From Kiritimatiellaceae bacterium (GTDB lineage: Bacteria > Verrucomicrobiota > Kiritimatiellia > Kiritimatiellales > Tichowtungiaceae), in the NCBI GenBank assembly GCA_013141415.1, contig JABFQY010000005.1, forward strand, positions 124,001 to 188,000: a stretch of 64,000 nt of DNA, in the 5' to 3' direction. Under the pieces are notes generated by a model. It did no database searches, was not told where the DNA came from, and saw nothing but the letters and a program-made list of their open reading frames with translations. The position numbers were made by a program, and so were the translations under genes. Below, one piece after another: positions 52,047 to 60,906 of this stretch (position 1 is the first letter of the stretch; every line of letters starts with the position of its first letter).

Positions 52047-54115
52047 AGAAAAACATCCATACTGTAGAAGCGACGATGCATCGCAAACGCGATTACGCCT
52101 TCATGACGATTCTTGGGGTCGGTCTAATCCTTCGGCTTTTCTGGCTGGGACGCGCTTCGTTGCAAATCGATGAAATCGTCACCATCCGTGACGCCATTTT
52201 TCAATCCGACATTTCGGCTATTTACCAGACTGAGTTGCAGAGGTTTCACTGGTACCGGGTTCTGCCGCTGTTTATGGTGCCCATTCATTACGTCGGAAAG
52301 TGGCTGGGGGTTAGTCAGGGCTTTCCTCCCGAATTTTATCTTCGGCTACCCGGAGCATTGATCAGCTGTCTGCTGATACCTTTGATGTACTGGCTCACCC
52401 GAACTCTGGCTGGCCGCAGGGCCGGACTGATCGCAATGTTGCTCGCAGCGCTTTCGCCCTTTCACACGTATTATGCACGCGAAGCTTATGCCTATGGCTA
52501 CCTGATGTTTTTCTCCACGGGCATGCTGTGGTGCTCGCTGCGTATCCTGATGGAGGATTGGCGAAAAGATGCGGTGCCGTGGCGGTGGCTCGTCGGCTAC
52601 GCTGTTTTTGCGTCGCTCTTCCTGCAAACCCATTTGACGGCGACTGTATTTCTTTCTGTATGGACGCCCATTTTTGGTCTGGCCTTGATCTGGCGGCACG
52701 GACTTCCGGCGCTGTGGAAGCGCGGACGACTGTTTTTGCTGGGGTTGATGATGGGGCTCCCGTATCTGCTGTTCTCGCCATTTTTAATCCGGCTGCTGAC
52801 CAGTGGATACAAAAGTACCGACGTCGGCGCAGGAACCTACTATTTCACCCCCGCCGCTGCGCTGACTCTGGTGTCACGCATGGGGTGGGGTGAGGCTTGG
52901 GTCACCACATTACTTTTTGTGCTCGTTGCCGGGTGGGGAATCTACCGGATTGCGCGCATCTCCCGGAAAGATGTTGTGCACACCGCTGGCATGATTTTGT
53001 TGCTCCAGGCGATCATCTATGTCGCTTTTCAGGCGACCTATCAGATTCAAACCAATAGCCGGTTCGAGGTTCGCTACTTTTGCAGTTTATTCCCGATCCT
53101 GATCGCGTTTGCCGGGGTCGGTGTGGATGCGCTGTTCAGCGGATTGTTCGCCAAAACAAAGGGCGGGGTTTCTCTATCCGGAGGTATGGTGCGGCGAACG
53201 GCGGGCATTACACTGGCGGCGATTCTCGTGTCGTGGCTGCTGATGAATGACCTGCTGGTGATTGGTCTGAAAAGCAGAGGGTACAACTATAAAGACATGG
53301 CGCAATGGATTGGCCGTAATGTGCCGGAAGGCGGCCTGTACGCCAACATGAGTATTTATGAGATGCGTGGCGTTCCAAGTGCCTACCCGACACCGGGACG
53401 TCAGGCGACGTTTGTCAGCGCGAACGGCACCACTCAGGATTTTCTCATGAATCCGGTGCCCGGCCTGACCCGGGATCTGTTCAGCCTTCAACCCAATGCC
53501 TGCCTGCTGGAAATCACCCCGTATGACATTCTCGTTCCCGAACAGGGCCAGCCGCCGATCCCCCGCGACGAATTGTTCATGCGCCATATCTGGCTGGTCG
53601 ATAACGCCTGGGAATGGCTGGTGCGCCTTAAAACTCTGCCTACCGGAGAACGGCAGGCCGTTTCGATCCATATGCCGAAAGTGCTGATTTCCTGGAATGA
53701 GCCCGGCGATGCATTTGCTCTCGCGGCACGCAATAAACAGGCGTTCAGCCACGAATGGGGGCCTCAGTGGCGATACGCAAAACAAACCGATAGTTCACCG
53801 CGTCTGAATATGAACTGGATGAGCCTGTCCGGGGTTGGTCAAATGCTGCTTGGAAACACGGGAACCAATCTGGCAACTGCGGCCATTAAGCTGAAGGTGT
53901 TTAGCCCCGGATGTCGCGTGACGGTTCGTGATTCAGCCGGGGGATCCCTGATTTCCGGCGTGGATATTTCGGGCGGCCCAGGCATATTAAACATCCCTTC
54001 CGTTTCGTTGGTTCCCGGCACCAATTTTTTTACCTTTCAAGTGACCCCGCGTTCGGCGAATGTCGGCGGGGAATTATTTGTGAACCAGATTAGTATCGAA
54101 GCGGTTGCTAACTGA
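52043..54115 (+). CDS. GT-C type membrane glycosyltransferase (GT39-like)
   Basis: A large membrane protein of 690 residues from the GTG at 52043; the AGGAG at 52031 sits seven bases upstream and the GTG overlaps the SDR stop. The first luminal loop has the Asp-Glu pair in LQIDEIVTIRDA, the catalytic mark of GT-C enzymes. About ten to twelve hydrophobic segments fill the first 430 residues, followed by a soluble domain and a C-terminal beta-rich part. It should transfer a polyprenyl-phosphate sugar to the glycan. An ATG at 52013 is open but lies inside the SDR gene. Confidence 0.78.
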   Translation: MKKNIHTVEATMHRKRDYAFMTILGVGLILRLFWLGRASLQIDEIVTIRDAIFQSDISAIYQTELQRFHWYRVLPLFMVPIHYVGKWLGVSQGFPPEFYLRLPGALISCLLIPLMYWLTRTLAGRRAGLIAMLLAALSPFHTYYAREAYAYGYLMFFSTGMLWCSLRILMEDWRKDAVPWRWLVGYAVFASLFLQTHLTATVFLSVWTPIFGLALIWRHGLPALWKRGRLFLLGLMMGLPYLLFSPFLIRLLTSGYKSTDVGAGTYYFTPAAALTLVSRMGWGEAWVTTLLFVLVAGWGIYRIARISRKDVVHTAGMILLLQAIIYVAFQATYQIQTNSRFEVRYFCSLFPILIAFAGVGVDALFSGLFAKTKGGVSLSGGMVRRTAGITLAAILVSWLLMNDLLVIGLKSRGYNYKDMAQWIGRNVPEGGLYANMSIYEMRGVPSAYPTPGRQATFVSANGTTQDFLMNPVPGLTRDLFSLQPNACLLEITPYDILVPEQGQPPIPRDELFMRHIWLVDNAWEWLVRLKTLPTGERQAVSIHMPKVLISWNEPGDAFALAARNKQAFSHEWGPQWRYAKQTDSSPRLNMNWMSLSGVGQMLLGNTGTNLATAAIKLKVFSPGCRVTVRDSAGGSLISGVDISGGPGILNIPSVSLVPGTNFFTFQVTPRSANVGGELFVNQISIEAVAN

Positions 54116-54154
54116 TCGGGGTGGTTTTGCTAACGTATGGAACGGAGCGGTACT

Positions 54155-55078
54155 ATGAAAAAGACAGTGGCCATCGTGGTTCCTTTTCTTAACGAAGAAG
54201 AAAATCTGCCAGAGCTCTACCGCCGGGTGAGCGCAGTTTTTGAAAAAGGATCGGAAGAAGTCCGGTTCGTTTTTGTAGATGACGGTTCGACCGATGGAAG
54301 CTTCGAATGTCTGGAAAAAATCCGGCAAGCCGATGCCCGGGTCCGAATTCTGCAGCTTTCCCGGAACTTTGGTCACCAGATCGCTATCACCGCCGGAATG
54401 GATCATGCCGATGCCGATGCTGTAGTCATTATTGACGCCGACCTGCAGGATCCACCTGAAACTATTGCGGATATGCTCGCCAAGTGGCGCGAAGGACTTG
54501 ACGTGGTCTATGCGGTTCGTAAGAGCCGCGAGGGCGAAACCTGGCTTAAGAAATTTCTGGCCGCCTCTTTCTACCGGGTTTTCTGCCGACTGGCCAAAGT
54601 GAACGTGCCTATGAACGCAGGAGATTTCCGGCTGGTTGATCGCAAGGTAGTGGATGCGCTTAAGGAAGTTCGTGAGCTTCATCGTTTCATGCGCGGACTC
54701 ACCTGCTGGGTCGGATTTCGGCAGGGGGCTGTGCATTACGACCGCGCCGCGCGCAAGGCGGGTGTCACCAAATATCCGGTCTGGAAATCGCTCCGGCTGG
54801 CCTTTGACGCCATCACTTCCTTTTCCGCCGCGCCGCTGCGCTGGATGACGGTGCTGGGCGCGCTGATTGCTCTCAGCGGTTTTATTCAGGGGGCGTGGAC
54901 TGTGTTTCAGCGGATTGTGCATCCCGAAAGTTTCGAGCCCGGCTGGGCGACCGTCGTGGCACTGATCCTTTTTCTGACGGGAGTTCAGTTGCTCTGCCTC
55001 GGGTTGGTTGGCCAATATGTCAGCCGTATTTTTGAAGAGAGTAAAAAACGTCCACTGTACTTCCTGCGCAATCAGTAA
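54155..55078 (+). CDS. GT2 glycosyltransferase, GtrB-like
   Basis: A 307-residue GT2 protein with two C-terminal transmembrane segments and the motifs AIVVPFLNEEENLPELY, VDDGSTDGS and DADLQDPP. Closely related in layout to the gene at 48740, but not adjacent to it. A GGAG site precedes the ATG at 54155; an ATG at 54137 is possible. Likely to load undecaprenyl phosphate with a sugar for a GT-C partner. Not overlapping rfbG (26 bases). Confidence 0.85.
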   Translation: MKKTVAIVVPFLNEEENLPELYRRVSAVFEKGSEEVRFVFVDDGSTDGSFECLEKIRQADARVRILQLSRNFGHQIAITAGMDHADADAVVIIDADLQDPPETIADMLAKWREGLDVVYAVRKSREGETWLKKFLAASFYRVFCRLAKVNVPMNAGDFRLVDRKVVDALKEVRELHRFMRGLTCWVGFRQGAVHYDRAARKAGVTKYPVWKSLRLAFDAITSFSAAPLRWMTVLGALIALSGFIQGAWTVFQRIVHPESFEPGWATVVALILFLTGVQLLCLGLVGQYVSRIFEESKKRPLYFLRNQ

Positions 55079-55103
55079 TCAGATCAGACGGGTAAGGGCT
55101 GTT

Positions 55104-56171
55104 ATGGAAATGAACCGTTCATTTTGGAAAAATCGGCGAGTGCTGGTGACGGGACATACCGGTTTCAAAGGCGGCTGGCTGTGTTTGTGGCTTCAGCAGC
55201 TCGGTGCTCAGGTGACCGGCTACGCGCTGGAACCGGATGCCTCCGGAAGTCTCTTTGCCGATGCGGATATCGCCTCCGGCATGCGGTCGGTGATCGGCGA
55301 TGTGCGCGATCTTTCCGCGCTTGGACGCGCCGTGGAAGCCGCCCGTCCCGAAGTGGTTTTCCATCTGGCCGCACAGCCGCTGGTGCGCGTTTCCTATGAA
55401 CAGCCGGTGGAAACCTTTGCAGTTAATGTTATGGGCACCGTGAATCTGCTCGAAACACTGCGCCATGCGGGCGGCGTTTCCGCTGTGGTGGCAGTCACCA
55501 CGGACAAGGTGTACGAAAATCTTGAACTGCGCCGCGGCTACACGGAAAAGGATCAGCTCGGCGGACACGATCCCTATGCAGCCAGCAAAGCCTGCACTGA
55601 ATTGGCCGTGGCGTCCTACCGCCATTCATTTGCTGACTGTCCTCCTGTGGCAACCGCGCGCGCCGGAAACGTCATTGGCGGCGGCGACCGCGCCCGCGAC
55701 CGGTTATTGCCCGATGCGCTCAACGCGCTGGCTGCCGGAAAGAAGCCTCTCATCCGTTCTCCGCAGGCGGTACGTCCCTGGCAGCATGCTCTTGACCCGC
55801 TCCACGGCTACCTGTTGCTGGCGCAGAAACTGGCGGAAAATCCGGACGCGTATGCATCCGCCTGGAATTTCGGGCCAGATGAAAAAAGCCACGTCTCGGT
55901 GCAGCAGTTGCTGGAAAAACTGATTGTACTGTGGGACGGTGACGCTACGTGGGAATGTGCGCAGGGTCAGCATCCGCACGAGACAGCCTTTCTCTTCCTT
56001 GACTCTTCACAGGTTCGCTCTGCGCTCGGCTGGCATCCGCGCTGGACGCTGGATATTGCGCTGGAGCAGACCGTTGGCTGGTGGAAGGCGCAGCTGGCCG
56101 GCGCGGATATGAACGCCGAAACTCTTCGCCAGATTAAGCGGTTCGAAACCGGTTTGCTGGGAGATGTATGA
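55104..56171 (+). CDS. rfbG: CDP-glucose 4,6-dehydratase
   Basis: Converts CDP-glucose to CDP-4-keto-6-deoxyglucose with NAD. The 355 residues contain VLVTGHTGFKGGWL, a hallmark of RfbG, and the Tyr-Lys pair HDPYAASKACTELA, plus VTTDKVYEN and PRWQHALDP-type segments. Start at 55104 (MEMNRSFWKN). With rfbF at 47935 the CDP-4-keto-6-deoxyglucose pathway is complete, but rfbH (needed for 3,6-dideoxysugars) is not in the window. Overlaps the GT2 gene by ATGA. Confidence 0.94.
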   Translation: MEMNRSFWKNRRVLVTGHTGFKGGWLCLWLQQLGAQVTGYALEPDASGSLFADADIASGMRSVIGDVRDLSALGRAVEAARPEVVFHLAAQPLVRVSYEQPVETFAVNVMGTVNLLETLRHAGGVSAVVAVTTDKVYENLELRRGYTEKDQLGGHDPYAASKACTELAVASYRHSFADCPPVATARAGNVIGGGDRARDRLLPDALNALAAGKKPLIRSPQAVRPWQHALDPLHGYLLLAQKLAENPDAYASAWNFGPDEKSHVSVQQLLEKLIVLWDGDATWECAQGQHPHETAFLFLDSSQVRSALGWHPRWTLDIALEQTVGWWKAQLAGADMNAETLRQIKRFETGLLGDV

Positions 56172-57013
56172 GCCCGCCCCTTGTTTCAGTTTGTATTCCC
56201 CTCTACAACAGCGGCCTTTATATCCGCGAAGCGATCGAGTCGGTGCTGGCACAAACCCTGACCGACTGGGAGCTGATCATCACCGACGACGGCTCTACGG
56301 ATGGTTCCGAGGAAATTGTCTCTTCGTATTCCGATCCGCGCATTCGTTATCTGCTCAATCCGGAACGGCTGGGTGCGGAGGGAAATTGGAATCGTTGCGT
56401 TAACGAAGGTCGGGGGATTTACCGGAAACTGCTCTGCCACGACGACCGGCTTCATTCTGACTGCCTCGCCCGGCAGGTGGCTGTATTTGAACAGCCCGGC
56501 AAGGAGTCTGTTTCGCTGGTCACTGCTGCGCGGAGGATTATTAGTCCGGAAGGAAAAACAATTCTTACCCGACGCTGGAAGAGTTGTGACCAACAAATCT
56601 CCAGTTGCGATGCGATCCGGCAGATTGTCAGATCAGGAACCAATCTGATTGGCGAGCCCGGCTCGGCGCTGTTCCGCGCTTCGGACTGGAGTGCGCTGAA
56701 TGGATTCAGCGCCCGTTATCCGTACGTCATCGACTTAGATTTCTGGTTCCAGCTGCTCAAACGCGGGGACTGCTTTTATCTGGCTGAACCGCTGTGCGAC
56801 TTTCGGGTCTCTGCGCAGAGCTGGAGTTTTCAGCTGGCGAAAAAACAGAGCGGACAATTTACCGGGCTGATTTATGAAACGGCGCGGGGCGACGGCTCAG
56901 GCGTTTCCACCTTTGATTGCTTTGCGGGGAGTTGCAAAGCCAAAGCGGGCGCTTTGCTCCGTCATCTGATTTACCGGAGGGTGTGCAACATCCGGAAGGA
57001 ACCGCAGAGATGA
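56168..57013 (+). CDS. GT2 glycosyltransferase
   Basis: A 281-residue GT2 enzyme without membrane segments. Nucleotide site LVSVCIPLYNSGLYIREAIE, DDGSTDGS, and the DxD variant LCHDDRLHSD are visible; the C-terminus is helical. It is coupled at both ends, overlapping rfbG and the methyltransferase at 57010 by ATGA. A chain-extending glycosyltransferase is likely, with unknown sugar. Confidence 0.85.
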   Translation: MSPPLVSVCIPLYNSGLYIREAIESVLAQTLTDWELIITDDGSTDGSEEIVSSYSDPRIRYLLNPERLGAEGNWNRCVNEGRGIYRKLLCHDDRLHSDCLARQVAVFEQPGKESVSLVTAARRIISPEGKTILTRRWKSCDQQISSCDAIRQIVRSGTNLIGEPGSALFRASDWSALNGFSARYPYVIDLDFWFQLLKRGDCFYLAEPLCDFRVSAQSWSFQLAKKQSGQFTGLIYETARGDGSGVSTFDCFAGSCKAKAGALLRHLIYRRVCNIRKEPQR

Positions 57014-57870
57014 GTCACGGCGGATTTAAATGCATGCTGTGCGGTGCAACGGAGTTCCGTCCGTGGCTGACGAACTGTGCCGACTATTATCTGCAGAAGG
57101 GCAGGCCGGTCGATTATGTTGAGTGTAATGCCTGTTCACTGGTGCAGCAGTTCCCTTTTCCAGCCGATGTGAGTGCGCTCTATGCGGACTATCCAGTTCA
57201 CTCTTCGCGCAACACGGTACAGCGACTCGCCCGCCGCATTTTCCAGCGGCAGGTTTATTTCCGTCCGGCATCCGGTTCGGGGCAACTCAGTCTGCTTGAT
57301 TACGGTTGCGGCGATGGAACTTTCCTGCGCGAGATGCAGGGCCGGGGCAATGCGGTTTGCGGATTCGAACCCGGCGACACGCATTCCGCAGCACTTTCGA
57401 GCCAGCTCAATATGCCGATCTATAGTTCAACGGAAAAACTGTGTCAGGAGCTTGCCGGAACGCTGAATATTATTACCGCGCATTTTGTGCTGGAACATGT
57501 TTCCGATTTACGCGGCGCATTTACAACCTTTCAGACCCTGCTCAAGCCCGGCGGAACGCTTTATATTGCCGTGCCGAATATCCGCTCGTGGGAGTCCCTT
57601 CTGTTTAAAAAACGCTGGCATGGCTTAGACGCTCCACGCCATCTTATTTTTCCTGAAGCCAGCCACTTTAAGACGTTGGCAGAAGAATACGGCTTCGGCG
57701 TTCCACAGATTTCATTTGCCGCATTTCCCAATACACTGGCCGCCAGCCTGGCGACGATGCTCGCCGGACGCTGCCAGCCGGTGCTGCTGATGGGGTTGAT
57801 TGTGCCTGGCTGGCTGGTGGCGCTGGGCGCTCCGCAAGGCACGCTGGCAGTCCGGATGATCCGGACATAG
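57010..57870 (+). CDS. Class I SAM-dependent methyltransferase with zinc module
   Basis: A 286-residue methyltransferase. The N-terminus has a CxxC pair (CMLCGAT) and CNAC, motif I LLDYGCGDGTFLREM and post-I HFVLEHVSDLRGA. Similar in layout to the gene at 57985, suggesting paired methyltransferases for the glycan. The start overlaps the GT2 stop. Substrate unknown. Confidence 0.8.
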   Translation: MSHGGFKCMLCGATEFRPWLTNCADYYLQKGRPVDYVECNACSLVQQFPFPADVSALYADYPVHSSRNTVQRLARRIFQRQVYFRPASGSGQLSLLDYGCGDGTFLREMQGRGNAVCGFEPGDTHSAALSSQLNMPIYSSTEKLCQELAGTLNIITAHFVLEHVSDLRGAFTTFQTLLKPGGTLYIAVPNIRSWESLLFKKRWHGLDAPRHLIFPEASHFKTLAEEYGFGVPQISFAAFPNTLAASLATMLAGRCQPVLLMGLIVPGWLVALGAPQGTLAVRMIRT

Positions 57871-57984
57871 CAGGCCCTCCGGACAATACGGCCCCTCCGG
57901 AGCAGACTGCTGCTACCTAATTAGATGGTGACTCAGTTCCTTTGGCTGACTACATTACTCCAAAACACGCCATCAGGAGGTATT

Positions 57985-58917
57985 GTGGGTATACAATTTA
58001 ATCCGGTTGAAACTTGCCCGGTTTGTGGTTCAGGAAATCTCAGGGCAGTTATGCGCGGCAAGGATGCCGACAGCCTGCGTCTGAATTATTCGATTTTGCA
58101 GTGTCCGCAATGTCAGGCCTGTATAACCAATCCGCAGCCCCATCCGGATGATCTCTGGAAGCTTTACGACGAACGGAATTCCGCAGACTTTGCGCCCTCC
58201 TCAAGAAGCATCAGCCTGTTGCGGCAATACTTTTTTAAGCGTTACATCTATCGTGTCCTGCGCAATGTCAGCGGGAGACGTCTGAGAGTTTTGGATTACG
58301 GGTGCGGAGACGGACTTCTTTCTGTATTACTGTCACAGCATCCGCGCTGCGAACAGGTCACAGCCTCGGACTTTCATTCGGCGGCACCGCACTATATCGC
58401 ACGGTCAGGAGAAAAAATTTCCTATATGCCCCATCATGACTTTGTGAAAAGCACGGATCACTATGATCTTATCTTGTGCCGTCAGGTGTTGGAGCATGTT
58501 CACGATCCGGTCTCCTGTCTAAGCTTGTTTCGTAAGCGGATGAATAACAACGCATGGATCGTTGTTGAAGTGCCTAATTTTCAAACTATCTGGAGATCTG
58601 TCTTTGGCCCTAACTGGTCCATGCTCTATTTGCCACGCCATCTATTGCACTACACCCCCTCGTCGTTGTGTGCTGTGTTGAGAAAGTCGGGATTTGCTGT
58701 GAGAAAGCTGCAGCGAGGGCATTTTCCAGGCATGCAGTCTTCCTTATACCATTCTTTGGGGAGGCACTCTCCAGCTCCCGGCCCGCTGGCGGTACTCCTG
58801 TTTCCTCTGCAAGTGCTATTGGATTTTTTTTGCTGTCGCTCCAGTGTGATCGCGGCTTACGCACAAGCCTCAGAGTCTCAGGCGGCAATTTGTGACAACG
58901 AAAATGAAAGCCGCTGA
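57985..58917 (+). CDS. Class I SAM-dependent methyltransferase with zinc module, GTG start
   Basis: A 310-residue methyltransferase starting at GTG 57985, because AGGAGG lies four bases upstream and the family start is GIQFNPVETCPVCGSG. The upstream frame from 57925 has no site. Motifs: CPVCGSG and CPQCQACITNPQPHPDD zinc module, VLDYGCGDGLLSVLL motif I, LCRQVLEHVHDPVS. Close layout to its upstream neighbour. The 115-base gap before it has only a repeated CCCTCCGG. Confidence 0.82.
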   Translation: MGIQFNPVETCPVCGSGNLRAVMRGKDADSLRLNYSILQCPQCQACITNPQPHPDDLWKLYDERNSADFAPSSRSISLLRQYFFKRYIYRVLRNVSGRRLRVLDYGCGDGLLSVLLSQHPRCEQVTASDFHSAAPHYIARSGEKISYMPHHDFVKSTDHYDLILCRQVLEHVHDPVSCLSLFRKRMNNNAWIVVEVPNFQTIWRSVFGPNWSMLYLPRHLLHYTPSSLCAVLRKSGFAVRKLQRGHFPGMQSSLYHSLGRHSPAPGPLAVLLFPLQVLLDFFCCRSSVIAAYAQASESQAAICDNENESR

Positions 58918-58947
58918 CAGTTCTAGAACATCGGGAAAGGTAAAATA

Positions 58948-60906
58948 ATGGTGACAGAATCTTCCAGACCTTGGAAAAAACTCATATGGGCGGCGGTGCT
59001 TATTCTTTTTGTCGGTGGGGCTCTGCTTCGGATACAGATGCTCGGCTATGCACCGTTCCGCAGCGACACCATGGAGTTCTATAAACTGGCGCTGAGAAAC
59101 CAGAACATTATTGAGCTCTGGAAAAATCCGCCTTGGGTGAATCAGATCCCCCTTAACGAGACGTTCGCTCTTCTGCTAGTCAAAGCCGGGTTGCCCCCGA
59201 CGCCGTTTATCGTGTGTCTGCCGTTTGCGCTGATGGGTATTCTGGCTCTCTTTTTTGTCTGGCGTTTTTCCCGCCGCTGGTTCGGTGCTGGCGCGGCTCT
59301 GCTGACCTTGCTGTTGGCGGTCTTTAATCCATACCAACTCTATTTTTCCCGCACGGCCTATCATTATTCCGGCGCAGTCTGCTGGTCGGCAGCGCTTTTT
59401 CTGGCCTTCTGGTCGATTAAAGAAACGTTACAGCGGAATGAAGCTCCGACGAAAAAACAACTGGGGTTGTGGTTTCTGGCCGCCGTTGCAGCCTGCCACA
59501 TGCACATGTCTGTATGGGTTGTTGCCGGGCTTCAGGGGGTGCTACTGCTAATTCTGGGCTTTAAATTAAAAGGAGAAGAGCGAGCCCGGTTTTTTGTGTC
59601 GTTTCCCATCGGCACGGTTATGTTTGGCATTTTGATGCTCCGCTGGATTATCCGTGCGGTGAAGGCCGTTCTGCTCGTCTCCGGAGAGCACGGAACAGGA
59701 CAACTCGGCGCTTCCGCCGGCCCGGAGTTCCTGCGGCTGCTTCCGGCCTACTTCGCTGGCGAAAATATTTTTGCTATCGCGCTACTTTTAATTTTCATCG
59801 CGCTGGCAGTACTGGCGCTTTTTCGTTCGTCCGATGAACTTCGCCGCTTCCGCTCGCTGGCGTGGATTTGCGCTTTGCACATTGCGGTATTGATGCTCTA
59901 TGTCGGCCTTGTCGGCGGCGGCGTCGCAAAGATCGCCTACTTCTCAGCCGTCTGGCCGCACTTCATTCTGCTGATTGGCATCGGCTCCTATCTGGGAATC
60001 CGGGCGCTGCCGGGAAGGGTATTGCGCATCGGAATATTCGTCCTGCTGGCTGGCGGATATATCGCACTCACGGCGTTGCCGGATCGGGCGATCATTCACC
60101 TCGAAGGAAAACCGACGCCGTATTACAAAATCAACGACTGGGTTTTGCACAATCTGCCCGTCGGAACGCCGGTGTTAACCGACCGTTGGTTTGAGCCGTG
60201 GAATGAACTGGCTGTACACAATCCCGGTGGCATCAACTACACCTTTACCGTTCCCGACGAACCGGTCGAAACCTACCGCCAACTCAACTGGCCCGCGACC
60301 GTTGAACAGTTTTTCGAAAAATATCCGGACGCCGCGTTTCTCGAACTCTGTCCCGGCCGGTATGAAGCGCAACTGGGCCCGTGGACTTTTCCGCAGCGCT
60401 ATTTTGCCCGCGTTGCCTCCGTCACAAATGATGCCGCCATGGTCATGCGCCGGTTCAAAGTGTTTCCGGCGGAGGACTATTCTGCGGTCAACACCAACCG
60501 GGTGGTCGTGCGGATTTTCTACAACACGACGGAGGATCTGATCTCCGCCGCCCGCCGTCAGGGCCGCGACGTCCTCCGCCTTTACGGCGAAGGGTGGGGC
60601 TATGCCAAGCCCGGCTGGCAGCAGGGCCGTTTCGAGGATTACCGGATTCTCAAACAATCGGCGTCCATAGACATCTATAATTTAAAAGATATTGCGCTGA
60701 ACGGATCGCTCGAAATATCCGCTGCAACCGCAGAACGTCCCAAAACCATTTCTGTGAATGGAGTAACCACGGGTTTTGCATCCGGGCGTATACGGACGTG
60801 GACAGTTCCGCTGGTGCTTCAAGCTGGCAAAAACACAATTCCATTCGCCAGTCCGTCCGCCGATCCGCTGTTTGTTCTCGATATCAAATGGAGTAAGTCC
60901 GAATGA
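58948..60906 (+). CDS. GT-C type membrane protein
   Basis: A 652-residue membrane protein with about ten hydrophobic segments and a soluble C-terminal domain ending in a beta-rich FVLDIKW stretch. The first loop has an Asp motif (PFRSDTMEFYKLA), the expected place for a GT-C catalytic acid, but no Asp-Glu pair. A lipid-sugar-using glycosyltransferase is likely. It overlaps the next gene by ATGA (60903). Confidence 0.7.
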   Translation: MVTESSRPWKKLIWAAVLILFVGGALLRIQMLGYAPFRSDTMEFYKLALRNQNIIELWKNPPWVNQIPLNETFALLLVKAGLPPTPFIVCLPFALMGILALFFVWRFSRRWFGAGAALLTLLLAVFNPYQLYFSRTAYHYSGAVCWSAALFLAFWSIKETLQRNEAPTKKQLGLWFLAAVAACHMHMSVWVVAGLQGVLLLILGFKLKGEERARFFVSFPIGTVMFGILMLRWIIRAVKAVLLVSGEHGTGQLGASAGPEFLRLLPAYFAGENIFAIALLLIFIALAVLALFRSSDELRRFRSLAWICALHIAVLMLYVGLVGGGVAKIAYFSAVWPHFILLIGIGSYLGIRALPGRVLRIGIFVLLAGGYIALTALPDRAIIHLEGKPTPYYKINDWVLHNLPVGTPVLTDRWFEPWNELAVHNPGGINYTFTVPDEPVETYRQLNWPATVEQFFEKYPDAAFLELCPGRYEAQLGPWTFPQRYFARVASVTNDAAMVMRRFKVFPAEDYSAVNTNRVVVRIFYNTTEDLISAARRQGRDVLRLYGEGWGYAKPGWQQGRFEDYRILKQSASIDIYNLKDIALNGSLEISAATAERPKTISVNGVTTGFASGRIRTWTVPLVLQAGKNTIPFASPSADPLFVLDIKWSKSE

